DNA from: Flavobacteriales bacterium
GTDB lineage: Bacteria; Bacteroidota; Bacteroidia; Flavobacteriales_F; PHOS-HE28
DNA length: 43,694 nucleotides
Direction: 5' to 3'
Assembly (NCBI GenBank): GCA_016721005.1
Contig: JADKJM010000017.1
Coordinates: forward strand, 1 to 43,694
Shown: one piece after another, positions 17,256 through 24,646 of the stretch
How positions within the stretch are numbered: position 1 is the first letter of the stretch
How the letters are laid out: the number at the start of each line of letters is the position of its first letter
The notes under the pieces: generated by a model
What the model saw: only the letters and a program-made list of their open reading frames with translations
Told to the model about the DNA's origin: nothing
Databases searched by the model: none
Made by a program: the position numbers and the translations under genes

Positions 17256-18455
17256 ATGAGATCACTTGAATTGTTCGCGGGCGGAGGTGGCCTCGGTTTG
17301 GGGTTGGACCTCGCAGGCTTTGAACCCGCTGCAGTAGTCGAATGGGACAAGTGGTGCTGCGACACCATTCGCCACAATCAACTGCTGGGATACCCCTTGG
17401 TGCAGAACTGGAAAGTGCATCACTGCGATGCGAAAGAGTTCGACTATGCATCGCTTGGAGAAGTGGAGTTGATCTCCGGTGGCCCGCCCTGTCAACCTTT
17501 CTCGCTCGGTGGCAAGCACAAGGCGTACAACGATGCGCGCGATATGTTCCCCACGGCAGTTCGCGCAGTGCGCGAGTTGAAACCCAGCGCCTTCATCTTC
17601 GAGAACGTGAAAGGGATCACGCGTGCCGCCTTCGCGAACTATTTCCAGTATGTCCAGCTGCAACTGAGCTTCCCGGAGATCGTGATACGGGCGAACGAGA
17701 ACTGGCTCGATCACCTTTCACGCCTCGAGCAACAGCGCACCAGCGGCAGCACAGAGGGTTTGCGTTACAACGTGGTGGCCCGCTTACTGAATGCTGCCGA
17801 CTACGGGATCCCACAGATTCGTGAGCGCGTGTTCATCGTTGGCTTCCGGTCCGATAGTGATCAGCGATGGTCTTTCCCCGAGGGAACCCACTCATACAAC
17901 GCATTGCTCGATCATCAGTTCGGCGCGGGGACCTACTGGGAAACACATTCCGCCAAACGAGCTGACCGCGCGCAACACTTGGCCCGAGTGAAGGTCGGTT
18001 TGGAGAAGCGGCTTGATGCGAGCGACGCTGCGTTGCTGCCTTGGCAAACCGTTCGCGATGCGATCAGTGATCTGCCCGATCCTAGGAGCAAGGCTGCGCG
18101 GTCTATCATCAACCACAACTACCAGCCGGGGGCAAGGCCATATCCCGGCCATACCGGTAGTGTGCTGGATCTTCCAGCCAAAACGCTCAAGGCGGGAGAC
18201 CATGGCGTGCCCGGTGGCGAGAACATGATGGCATTGTCCGATGGGACCTACCGCTATTTCACGGTCCGCGAAAGTGCCCGCTTGCAAACATTCCCTGACG
18301 GTTACCTGTTCCACGGATCGTGGACCGAGACCATGCGCCAGCTTGGCAATGCCGTACCTGTTCGGCTTGCGCAAGTCGTGGGTTCATCTGTGGCCGCCCA
18401 GTTACTTTCGGCCAAGGAAGCGCAATTGAAGAAGTACGCGTTGCGCAGAGCGTGA
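17256..18455 (+). CDS. C5-cytosine DNA methyltransferase of an Eco29kI-like system
   Basis: Type II modification enzyme transferring methyl from SAM to cytosine C5. Motifs in order: motif I LELFAGGGGLGLGLDLAGFE, motif IV with the catalytic Cys ISGGPPCQPFSLGGKHKA, motif VI FIFENVKGITR, motif VIII around IPQIRERVFIVGFR, then the target-recognition region, motif IX RESARLQTFPDGY and motif X GNAVPVRLAQVVGSS. The 399-residue length fits. The frame is intact, and its stop overlaps the restriction-gene start (TGATG), giving methylase-first order. An inverted repeat lies just upstream. The partner endonuclease suggests recognition of CCGCGG, which is inference. Confidence 0.93.
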   Translation: MRSLELFAGGGGLGLGLDLAGFEPAAVVEWDKWCCDTIRHNQLLGYPLVQNWKVHHCDAKEFDYASLGEVELISGGPPCQPFSLGGKHKAYNDARDMFPTAVRAVRELKPSAFIFENVKGITRAAFANYFQYVQLQLSFPEIVIRANENWLDHLSRLEQQRTSGSTEGLRYNVVARLLNAADYGIPQIRERVFIVGFRSDSDQRWSFPEGTHSYNALLDHQFGAGTYWETHSAKRADRAQHLARVKVGLEKRLDASDAALLPWQTVRDAISDLPDPRSKAARSIINHNYQPGARPYPGHTGSVLDLPAKTLKAGDHGVPGGENMMALSDGTYRYFTVRESARLQTFPDGYLFHGSWTETMRQLGNAVPVRLAQVVGSSVAAQLLSAKEAQLKKYALRRA

Positions 18456-19060
18456 TGAAGAAGGAGACCGTTTACAACCCACTGGACAAGACGAACCTTG
18501 GAGCAAGCGTTGCACAGGCGATGCTCGCCACGGACATGTTCCCGCTCGAACAACTTGCGTCGTTCAGTGGTGCAGGCATCTACGCCATCTACTATCACGG
18601 CACGTTCGCTCCTTACAAGAGCATACGCTCAACAAAGAATGCCTTGGAGGTCCCGATCTATGTGGGCAAGGCCGTTCCTGCTGGTGCGAGAAAGGGCGAC
18701 GTCGGCTTAGGACGGAACGCAGGCACGGTCCTGTTCAAACGCTTGAAGGAACACGCGGATAGCATCCGCACCGCACGCAACCTGAAACTAGCGGACTTCA
18801 GTTGCCGCTACCTCGTGGTGGACGACATCTGGATCCCCCTCGGCGAAGCATTGCTCATCGCAACCTTCAGCCCGTTATGGAACAAGCTCATTGACGGCTT
18901 CGGAAACCACGACCCCGGCGCGGGTCGGCACGCGGGCATGCGCCCGCGATGGGATACGTTGCACCCAGGCCGCAAGTGGGCTTTGAAGTTGAAGGACCGA
19001 ACAGAGACCATGGAGCAGATCGAACGCGAAGTGATCGCGCACTTGAGGACCCGGAAATAG
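18455..19060 (+). CDS. Eco29kI-family restriction endonuclease (GIY-YIG)
   Basis: A protein of about 201 residues with GIY-YIG nuclease features: GAGIYAIYYHG (the GIY part), then VPIYVGKAVPAG (the YVG part), a conserved arginine-containing LFKRLKEHADSI helix, and ESTL-like placement of the Glu in LGEALLIATFSPLWNKLIDG with the metal-binding region after it. The segment GFGNHDPGAGRHAGMRPRWD and the insert between GIY and YVG (FAPYKSIRSTKNALE) are what I associate with Eco29kI, which cuts CCGCGG. It is translationally coupled to the methylase by TGATG. The frame is intact. Confidence 0.85.
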   Translation: MKKETVYNPLDKTNLGASVAQAMLATDMFPLEQLASFSGAGIYAIYYHGTFAPYKSIRSTKNALEVPIYVGKAVPAGARKGDVGLGRNAGTVLFKRLKEHADSIRTARNLKLADFSCRYLVVDDIWIPLGEALLIATFSPLWNKLIDGFGNHDPGAGRHAGMRPRWDTLHPGRKWALKLKDRTETMEQIEREVIAHLRTRK

Positions 19061-19261
19061 CGCCGGTCTGCTCAACGGGCACCCGAAAAGGTGGCCCTTC
19101 GGACCAAGTGAAGGACGCCACCGTCAAGAAGGCGAAGAAGGAATCCGGGAAGAAGGGGCAGGAGAAATTGTTCTGAATCAAGCCATTACGCACTGACGTT
19201 TTTCCCCGGCAAACGGCTTCGTGATTTTACATCCGCGCGGTCATATCAGCGCACCACAACA

Positions 19262-19468
19262 ATGGAATGGCATGAAGCATATGGCGAGGGGATACAGCGA
19301 TTTGCCTGGGATGAGGGTGCGATGGAATTAGTGATCGAATGGCGCAGGGGAACTTATCGCTATCCGGCACCCATCGAAGTTTTTTGGAGACTTCGGGATT
19401 CTGACGAGAAGACGTCCTACTTTAATACCCGGATCAAGCCCTTTTACCCCGGAAGACGAGGTAATTGA
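19262..19468 (+). CDS. Small KTSC-domain protein
   Basis: A 68-residue protein starting MEWHEAYGEGIQRFAWDEGA. The layout is an alternating beta pattern (MELVIEWRRGTYRYPAPIEV), then FWRLRDSDEKTSYFNTRIKP. This matches the KTSC domain, a single small domain of about 60 residues of unknown function often found alone or next to mobile or defence genes. It lies 200 nt after the restriction gene. The start at ATG 19262 is the only reasonable one. Confidence 0.65.
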   Translation: MEWHEAYGEGIQRFAWDEGAMELVIEWRRGTYRYPAPIEVFWRLRDSDEKTSYFNTRIKPFYPGRRGN

Positions 19469-19724
19469 AAGTGTTTTCACCACTGGTCCAGCGAGATTGC
19501 ACCTCGTGCCCCATCATTCACCCCCCAATAGCGAAGTGCCCCATACCGCCCGTACGTCAATCCACCTTGCGGCCGGATCTTCCGGAATCGAATGAAGCAC
19601 TTCTGGGGCAAGATACCCTCCCCCGCTCCCACGAGTTTGCAACTCGTGGTCATCCAGCCCCGTCCACCCCGTCCACCAAACCCAGCACCCCACCGTACAA
19701 CCTCCGCACGGTAGGCATTCCCCC

Positions 19725-19780
19725 CTCCCCAGCCTGCCCCGGGCATGACCCCAGGGGGAGGGCCGGGGTAGGGCCACCCA
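19725..19780. repeat. GC-rich intergenic repeat with long inverted arms
   Basis: The plus strand has CCCTCCCC (from 19727) and GGGGGAGGG about 30 nt later, followed by CCGGGGTAGGG. The arms can pair perfectly over 8 bp. A shorter relative with the same CCCTCTCC / GGAGAAGGCCGGGG logic lies at 21116-21143. Elements of this form are common between genes in Bacteroidota; here it sits beside the first tandem array. Confidence 0.5.
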
Positions 19781-19802
19781 CCCCCATTATCTGCCAGACA
19801 GG

Positions 19803-20033
19803 CATCCTGTCCCTCCAGATAGCCATCCTGTTCCTCCAGATTCGCATCCCTATCTGCCAGACAGTCATCCCGTTGGTCCAGATTCACATCCTGTTGCTCC
19901 GGATTCGCATCCTGCCCGATCACTTTCGCATCCCGCCCGATCACTTTCGCATCCCGCCCGATCACTTTCGCATCCTGCCCGATCACTTTCGCATCCCGCC
20001 CGATCACTTTCGCATCCTGCCGGACCAAAAGGC
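19803..20033. repeat. Tandem array 1: eleven 21-nt units
   Basis: Every unit begins CATCC and is exactly 21 nt, with no spacer. Units 1-5 (19803-19907) are diverged, units 6-10 (19908-20012) are nearly identical (CATCC, C or T, GCCCGATCACTTTCG), and unit 11 is degenerate. On the minus strand the array is open as heptapeptides of the form DAKVIG plus R or Q; the diverged ones become DVNLDQR, DDCLADR and DANLEEQ, keeping D at position 1 and mostly L or V at position 4. A 190-codon minus ORF (20049-19477, start MRYQEGLLVRQ) runs through it, but the plus strand is open too, so coding is unproven. Confidence 0.9.
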
Positions 20034-20068
20034 CCTCCTGATACCTCATTACCTAAGGGCCTAAAGCC

Positions 20069-20102
20069 GGAAAGCCGACCTGCTTTCACAGACCGGCTTT
20101 CC
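20069..20102 (-). terminator. Hairpin after the conserved unknown gene
   Basis: A perfect 9-bp stem (GGAAAGCCG / CGGCTTTCC) with a 16-nt loop lies about 40 nt downstream of the reconstructed end of the 20144-20861 gene. On the minus strand it is followed by GGCTTTAGG, a poor U-tract, so termination is possible but not certain. Confidence 0.4.
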
Positions 20103-20143
20103 CGTACCTCGTTTGGCTCACCTCTGAGCCGATTGCCCAATAC

Positions 20144-20861
20144 CTATTGCCTACTGAACGGTATCCCCGTCACCAACTTGGTCTCCGGCGCCGTGGCACC
20201 ATACACCCCTTCACATAGTTCTTGCAGTCCAGGCCACATCCACCATGCCCGTGTCCTTGTCATACAACGTTTTGTTCCTCGTCACCCGCAACGTATTCAC
20301 CGGCCCGACGATCGTCCCGATATGGTCGTTCGCCGACTTCATTGCCGTGGCAAGTGCCGTAAGCGCCACCAGCTTCAGGTCGGCTTCGTTCGGTGCGTAA
20401 GCAGCATCGCCCCCGTACAGATCCACCAGTTGCTTGAAGGTATCCGCCTTCTGCACGAAACTCTGGTGGCTCGTACTCACATCAGCAGGATCAGGGGTAC
20501 CGTCAGGGAGCTTGGCTACGCCAACTCCATGGCCCCGGTAACGGTCCGCAAGACCCTTCGCATCCGCCTTGATCTGGTCGCTCGCTGTCGTGCTGTTGAA
20601 GTAGTTCAACGTCCTCGTCACCAACTTTTCAGTGGGCTCGAACAGGATCTGCCGATCATTGATCGGTGCTTTGGCAGCTTGCACAGCCGCCGTGAGGGTT
20701 TGGTGCGCCGTATCAGCCGTTGTCCATTGTGCCGTCATGTTCACAATGGTCAGGCTCGCGTTGCTCGGGTTGTACGGCGCCCCGAACGCATCGCATTGGT
20801 CAATGAGCAACTTGAAGTTGCTGATGTTCACTGCATGACCCGTTTCTGTGTTGGAAGCCAT
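20144..20861 (-). CDS. Conserved protein of unknown function, frameshifted near the C-terminus
   Basis: From ATG 20861 the protein reads MASNTETGHAVNISNFKLLI, then NPSNASLTIVNMTAQWTTAD, RQILFEPTEKLVTRTLNYF, LADRYRGHGVGVAKLPDGTP and VRNKTLYDKDTGMVDVAW-like residues. No signal peptide and no membrane segment are present; it is mostly helical. The frame stops at 20211. Two single-base changes (one in a GGGG run) would extend it with CKNYVKGVYGATAPETKLVT, ending at a TAG near 20144, and this extension reads as natural protein. I know of no function. It lies beside tandem array 1 and dispersed repeats. Confidence 0.65.
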
Positions 20862-20931
20862 GATATAGGGGGGTGTTGGTTTGTGATTACTTCACCTAAC
20901 TCCGATTGCCCTCCCATTATTGCTTCCGGTT

Positions 20932-21070
20932 GTCATTGCGAGCGCAGCGAAGCAACCTCGTCACCCCTCGGAGCCGTCACTGCGGGCCTGACCCGCAGCC
21001 TCGTCACGCGCAGCCACCGCGCTCGTCAGCCCCAGTGCCGTCATTGCAAGCGCAGCGAAGCAACCTCGTC
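20932..21070 (+). repeat. Dispersed repeat element, copies B and C
   Basis: Two 31-nt modules at 20932-20962 and 21040-21070 match the module at 17021-17051 with one or two changes. Between them are CGGAGCCGTCACTGCGGGCC and CGCGCAGCC/CGTCAGC pieces also present in copy A. All copies have the same orientation, so copies A and B/C are direct repeats around the restriction-modification cassette. No ORF of note lies inside. Confidence 0.75.
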
Positions 21071-21115
21071 AGCCCCGCCTTCGCAATCGCCAGGCTCTTC
21101 GTGCGTGGGGTATTC

Positions 21116-21143
21116 CCCCCTCTCCTTCGGAGAAGGCCGGGGT
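21116..21143 (+). repeat. CCCTCTCC-type intergenic hairpin repeat
   Basis: The plus strand reads CCCCTCTCC TTC GGAGAAGG followed by CCGGGGTG. The arms pair with one mismatch around a TTC loop. It lies just downstream of the wzy stop on the minus strand and could double as a weak terminator. It is related in form to the element at 19725-19780. Confidence 0.5.
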
Positions 21144-21150
21144 GTGGCGG

Positions 21151-22437
21151 TCACCGTGCTTTCACCATCGGCGCAATGCACAATGGCGCCAGCATGCAGA
21201 ACAGGATGCTGTGGCCGATGTCCGTGCCGTAGCAGAAGATGTCCAATTGCCAGATGAAGAGCAGGTACACGAAGCCCGCGAACAGCGGCGCGTCCAAGCC
21301 GCCTTCCAGGTAGCGGGCACGGTAGTATTTGAATCCTTTCCAGAGCAAGAGGTACAACAGGGCGATGCCGAGGATCCCCTGCCCCACCAGTACCTCGGTG
21401 AAGGTGCTGTGGGAATGCAGGTTGTACGCGTGGGGTTCCTGCCAGAGCACGGCGACGAAATCGAGCAGGTGCAGGTAGTAATGGCCCTTGTATCCGTTGC
21501 CGAACAGCAGGCCCGTGCGGTCGTGCAGCGCCCAATCGCCGATGGCCGTCCAGATGTAGCTGCGCCCGTTGAAGGTGGTCACGTCCTCCTTGGAGACGCG
21601 CTGCAGGATGGCGGCGAAGACCGGTGTGGTGAGCACCTTATACACGAGCAGGGAGAAGCTGAGCAACAACGGGATGGTGAAGAGCGAGATGGTGTAGAGG
21701 CCGCGCACCACCTTGATGGCGCGCGTCATGAAGAGCACGGTGAGCACCGCGAAGACCATGAAGGACAAGCGGCTGTTGATCTGGATCATGAAGTACACGC
21801 ACATCAGGTACGCGATCAGGATCAGCAGGAAATGGACCGGTCGTCGTCCGGCTTTCGTCAGCTGGAACATGAGCATGAGGCAGAACACGGCCAGCACGTG
21901 TACCCCCGTGTAGCGCCCGCGGATGTACGGGAAGATGGCGCGCTCATCCCCGGTCCCCAGCGCGGTTACCCCGGCGAAGTAGCCCAGCACGTTGATGAGC
22001 AACAAGAGGCCAAGCCCCATGAAGAGCAGGCGACCGAAACTGAAATCCGGCTCATCGCGGTTGTGCAGGATCACGATCACGGCCGCGTTGAAGGGGGCCA
22101 GGAAGATCAAGGAGGATAGGAGCACGTTCCCCATTTGCACGCCGGGGATGCCGTGGCGCAAGCCCACGAACATGGACCACACCAGGGTGGCCATGTACGC
22201 CATGCACAACCACCAGACCGGGGTGAGCCTGCGCTCGAAGCTCCTCCGGTACAACGTGTCTATGAAGTGGAAGAGGATGATGGCCACGAACGGTGCGGCG
22301 GCCATGATGAAGCCTTTGGACAACCCGTTGGTGGCCCCGTAATAACTGGAATAGCCAAAAAGGGGGAACCCTAGCAGGAAGAGGGCATTCACCAGTCGGC
22401 TCTTGCGGATCACGGCGTTCGGGTTCTTGTGGCTAAT
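21151..22437 (-). CDS. O-antigen polymerase/ligase-like protein (Wzy)
   Basis: A polytopic inner-membrane protein with 10 or more hydrophobic segments (FIMAAAPFVAIILFHFIDTL, LLFMGLGLLLLINVLGYFAG, YTISLFTIPLLLSFSLLVYK). A large periplasmic loop between about residues 290 and 360 carries the O-antigen ligase/polymerase motif region GNGYKGHYYLHL and EPHAYNLHSHSTFTEVLVGQ. It should join lipid-linked repeat units exported by Wzx. The start is unusual: the best ribosome-binding site (GGAAGGA) precedes an ATT at 22437; otherwise a GTG at about 22401 or an ATG far upstream at 22596 inside the glycosyltransferase gene would be needed. The frame is intact. Confidence 0.8.
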   Translation of the reverse strand: MSHKNPNAVIRKSRLVNALFLLGFPLFGYSSYYGATNGLSKGFIMAAAPFVAIILFHFIDTLYRRSFERRLTPVWWLCMAYMATLVWSMFVGLRHGIPGVQMGNVLLSSLIFLAPFNAAVIVILHNRDEPDFSFGRLLFMGLGLLLLINVLGYFAGVTALGTGDERAIFPYIRGRYTGVHVLAVFCLMLMFQLTKAGRRPVHFLLILIAYLMCVYFMIQINSRLSFMVFAVLTVLFMTRAIKVVRGLYTISLFTIPLLLSFSLLVYKVLTTPVFAAILQRVSKEDVTTFNGRSYIWTAIGDWALHDRTGLLFGNGYKGHYYLHLLDFVAVLWQEPHAYNLHSHSTFTEVLVGQGILGIALLYLLLWKGFKYYRARYLEGGLDAPLFAGFVYLLFIWQLDIFCYGTDIGHSILFCMLAPLCIAPMVKAR

Positions 22438-22454
22438 GGATCCTTCCCGCTCAC

Positions 22455-23396
22455 CTACCCGGGCTTTTGCAGGAGTGCTTTCACTTTCATCTTGAGGCGT
22501 TCCATCGATGTGGAGCCGATGTAGCGCTTGAAGTACTCCGCGTCGCGGGCCTCGTCCGGCATGATCAACCGCGGATGTTGAACCGGGAAGGCGCACTCCG
22601 CTGCGGTCGGTTTGTTCCGCGGATCGTTCAGGTCCATGGTGTTCGTGCCGCCTTCCCCGAAACCGATATTGTCCACGAGGTTGGTGTGCGGAATGATGTT
22701 GAGCGCGTGGTTGGCGATCCGCGTGATGTCCAACTGGTAGCTCCAGGAGTTCATGATCCCGGCGTGGACGCGATCGAACATGAGGTACACATCGTGCGCT
22801 TCACGGTCATTCAGGAAGAAATCACGCAGCCGCGAACTGTTCTTGAGTGAAGGCCACAGGCCCATGTCCACATCGTAGTGGTTCCACACCCGGCGCCAAC
22901 TGGCCCAGCCCCACGGCGCGCCGTAGCCGTGCGCGCTGAAGTAGTAGTCGCCATCGGTTTCGTACTCGCCATCGATCATCAGGTTGTTGCCCATCACCAC
23001 CCATACGCGCTGGTCCGTGCGGTAATGCTCCAGCATCTCCTGGCAGAAGCGGAAGAAGCTCTGCACGGGCAAGGTGTCGTCCTCCAGCACGATCCCCTCC
23101 TCCTCGTGCGCGAAGAACCAGGCGATCGCGGAGCTCACTCCCTTTCGCAACCCCATGTTCTTCTCGTTGAAGCGCGTATGCAACTCGCACGGCCAGTCCA
23201 CTTCCTTCGCGAGTGCGCGTACTTCATCACACGCCGCTTGTTCCGCTTCATTGCGTGGGCCATCGGCCGCGAAGTACAAGCGCGGTGGCCTTGCCTGCTT
23301 GATGGCCTCGAAGACCTGGCGCAGCGGACCGATCCGGTTGAAGCCGATCAGCAACACCGGCGTGGTGAGTTGGAAGGAACCCTGTGATGCGCTCAT
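22455..23396 (-). CDS. Nucleotide-diphospho-sugar transferase-like glycosyltransferase (GT-A fold)
   Basis: A 313-residue protein starting TTPVLLIGFNRIGPLRQVFE, with YFAADGPRNEAEQAACDEV and an acidic donor-binding motif GIVLEDDTLPVQSFFRF in the GT-A DxD position. Further on is FSAHGYGAPWGWASWRRVWN, typical of this Bacteroidota group, and the C-terminal HPRLIMPDEARDAEYFKRYI. No signal peptide, so it acts on the cytoplasmic face. Its start overlaps the upstream gene by ATGA and it precedes wzy by 17 nt. It probably adds one sugar of the repeat unit; donor and linkage are unknown. Confidence 0.75.
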   Translation of the reverse strand: MSASQGSFQLTTPVLLIGFNRIGPLRQVFEAIKQARPPRLYFAADGPRNEAEQAACDEVRALAKEVDWPCELHTRFNEKNMGLRKGVSSAIAWFFAHEEEGIVLEDDTLPVQSFFRFCQEMLEHYRTDQRVWVVMGNNLMIDGEYETDGDYYFSAHGYGAPWGWASWRRVWNHYDVDMGLWPSLKNSSRLRDFFLNDREAHDVYLMFDRVHAGIMNSWSYQLDITRIANHALNIIPHTNLVDNIGFGEGGTNTMDLNDPRNKPTAAECAFPVQHPRLIMPDEARDAEYFKRYIGSTSMERLKMKVKALLQKPG

Positions 23397-24646
23397 GGTA
23401 CGTTCACCCGGTTGTTCCGGTGGAAGGTGGGATAGTCCGAGAACATGGAAATGGCGTGTCGTGCAACGGTGCGTGAAGAGGCGAACTCATCCACGAAGCG
23501 GTAGAGGAACAACTGCATCACATCGGTGTACCGCACGGCCACATCCTGCGCTAGGTTCTCGAAGCGGTCATGCGGAAGGATCTCGATGCAACCTGCCGCG
23601 AAGGCCGTCGGCAACAACATATTGCTACCGTGTACGCCGATCACCAATTGGCTCTTGGCATACGCGTGACACCAAGTGAGTTCGGTCTCCGTGTTCATCC
23701 GCGTGGTCCGCAGATCCTCCACACCGGAAGGCACGGAGCGCCTCTCCCCGAGGCCGACGATGCTGGCGGTCACGTCCGGGTGGTCCTTGCGGATCAGGTG
23801 CAGCGCTTTCATCGCCATGCACTGCTGATCCCACAGAAAATAGGCTTGCGCGACACCCTTCAAGCCCGACCATTGCAAGGCGCGGTACTTCAACTTGTGC
23901 AGTGAAGTGCGGAACCACAGGCGGTCCTCCCGCAGCACGAAGGTCACGTGCTTCGGCGCGGTGGTGAACCGATCAAGATCGAAAGCCTTCACGCCGGTGA
24001 ACCGTTCGATGTCCACTTTGGATTTGTCCGGATGTGCATATCCCTTCGCGAGGTATACTTCCTCGAAGTCGGTGAGGAAGGTCTTCACTTGTTCGTTGAT
24101 GGAGCGGTACCAGCCGTGGGCCTTGCTGAGTTTCTGGTCCACCAGCCATACCTCCGCCACACCGCGCGGCACCTGCCACTCGAACGATCGCGGGAGGATC
24201 AGCACCAAGCCGAGGTCCGCATGATGATCGAGGTAGTACTGCGCATTCCACAGCTTCAGCAACACATGACCGTAGAGGAAATCGAGCGCGTTCAGGACCA
24301 TCACGCGTTTGTGCGGGGTGATCACTTTCCGTTCGATCGGTACGTGCTCATCGCTGGGCGCGCGAAACCCCTTCATCAGCGGATCGGTCAACCACTGCTT
24401 GGCCCCATCACCATCATACAGGCGACCTTCCTCCTTCCCGATGGCCACATCATGATCCACCGCGAAGCCGACCGGCAGATCATGGTAGAACAGATAGCCG
24501 CATGTCGTGCAGGTGTACTCGCCGAACACGTGGATGCCGGGGAACACCACGTCCACGGCTTTGGGGTCCGATGCGCCACAAGCCGGACAACTCCGCTCCG
24601 CGAAGCGTTCCGGGAAAACCGGCACGAGGTGCGGATCACGCTTCAT
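23393..24646 (-). CDS. Unknown protein with N-terminal zinc ribbon, possible glycosyltransferase
   Basis: An intact 417-residue protein. The N-terminus has a four-cysteine zinc-ribbon pattern: SCPACGAS at about 18-25 and YTCTTCGYLF at about 44-53. The middle holds VWLVDQKLSKAHGWYRSINE. The C-terminal part has CHAYAKSQLVIGVHGSNMLL followed by PTAFAAGCIEILPHDRFENL. The GVHGSN segment before a short helix resembles the sugar-nucleotide site in GT61-like and related GT-B enzymes. It sits between wzx and the glycosyltransferase with ATGA overlaps on both sides, so its product should act in repeat-unit synthesis. The assignment is by context and one motif only. Confidence 0.6.
   Translation of the reverse strand: MKRDPHLVPVFPERFAERSCPACGASDPKAVDVVFPGIHVFGEYTCTTCGYLFYHDLPVGFAVDHDVAIGKEEGRLYDGDGAKQWLTDPLMKGFRAPSDEHVPIERKVITPHKRVMVLNALDFLYGHVLLKLWNAQYYLDHHADLGLVLILPRSFEWQVPRGVAEVWLVDQKLSKAHGWYRSINEQVKTFLTDFEEVYLAKGYAHPDKSKVDIERFTGVKAFDLDRFTTAPKHVTFVLREDRLWFRTSLHKLKYRALQWSGLKGVAQAYFLWDQQCMAMKALHLIRKDHPDVTASIVGLGERRSVPSGVEDLRTTRMNTETELTWCHAYAKSQLVIGVHGSNMLLPTAFAAGCIEILPHDRFENLAQDVAVRYTDVMQLFLYRFVDEFASSRTVARHAISMFSDYPTFHRNNRVNVP

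Noticed and set aside
18949..19176. Alternative longer C-terminus of the restriction enzyme in another frame
   Set aside because: The main frame is intact to a natural stop at 19060 and the other frame overlaps its coding region without motifs.
19803..20033. CRISPR or phage attachment repeat
   Set aside because: No spacers, no integrase, units abut exactly; this is a minisatellite-type array.
19477..20049. Confident protein-coding call for the 190-codon ORF through array 1
   Set aside because: The opposite strand is open as well, and the second half crosses a GC-rich intergenic repeat, so I list only the repeat.
17021..21070. Insertion sequence or transposon ends
   Set aside because: No transposase, no terminal inverted repeats and no target duplication were seen; the repeats are short mosaic intergenic elements.
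21142..22119. Plus-strand ORF of 325 codons opposite wzy
   Set aside because: Highly charged (E, Q, H, R) shadow of hydrophobic membrane-segment codons.
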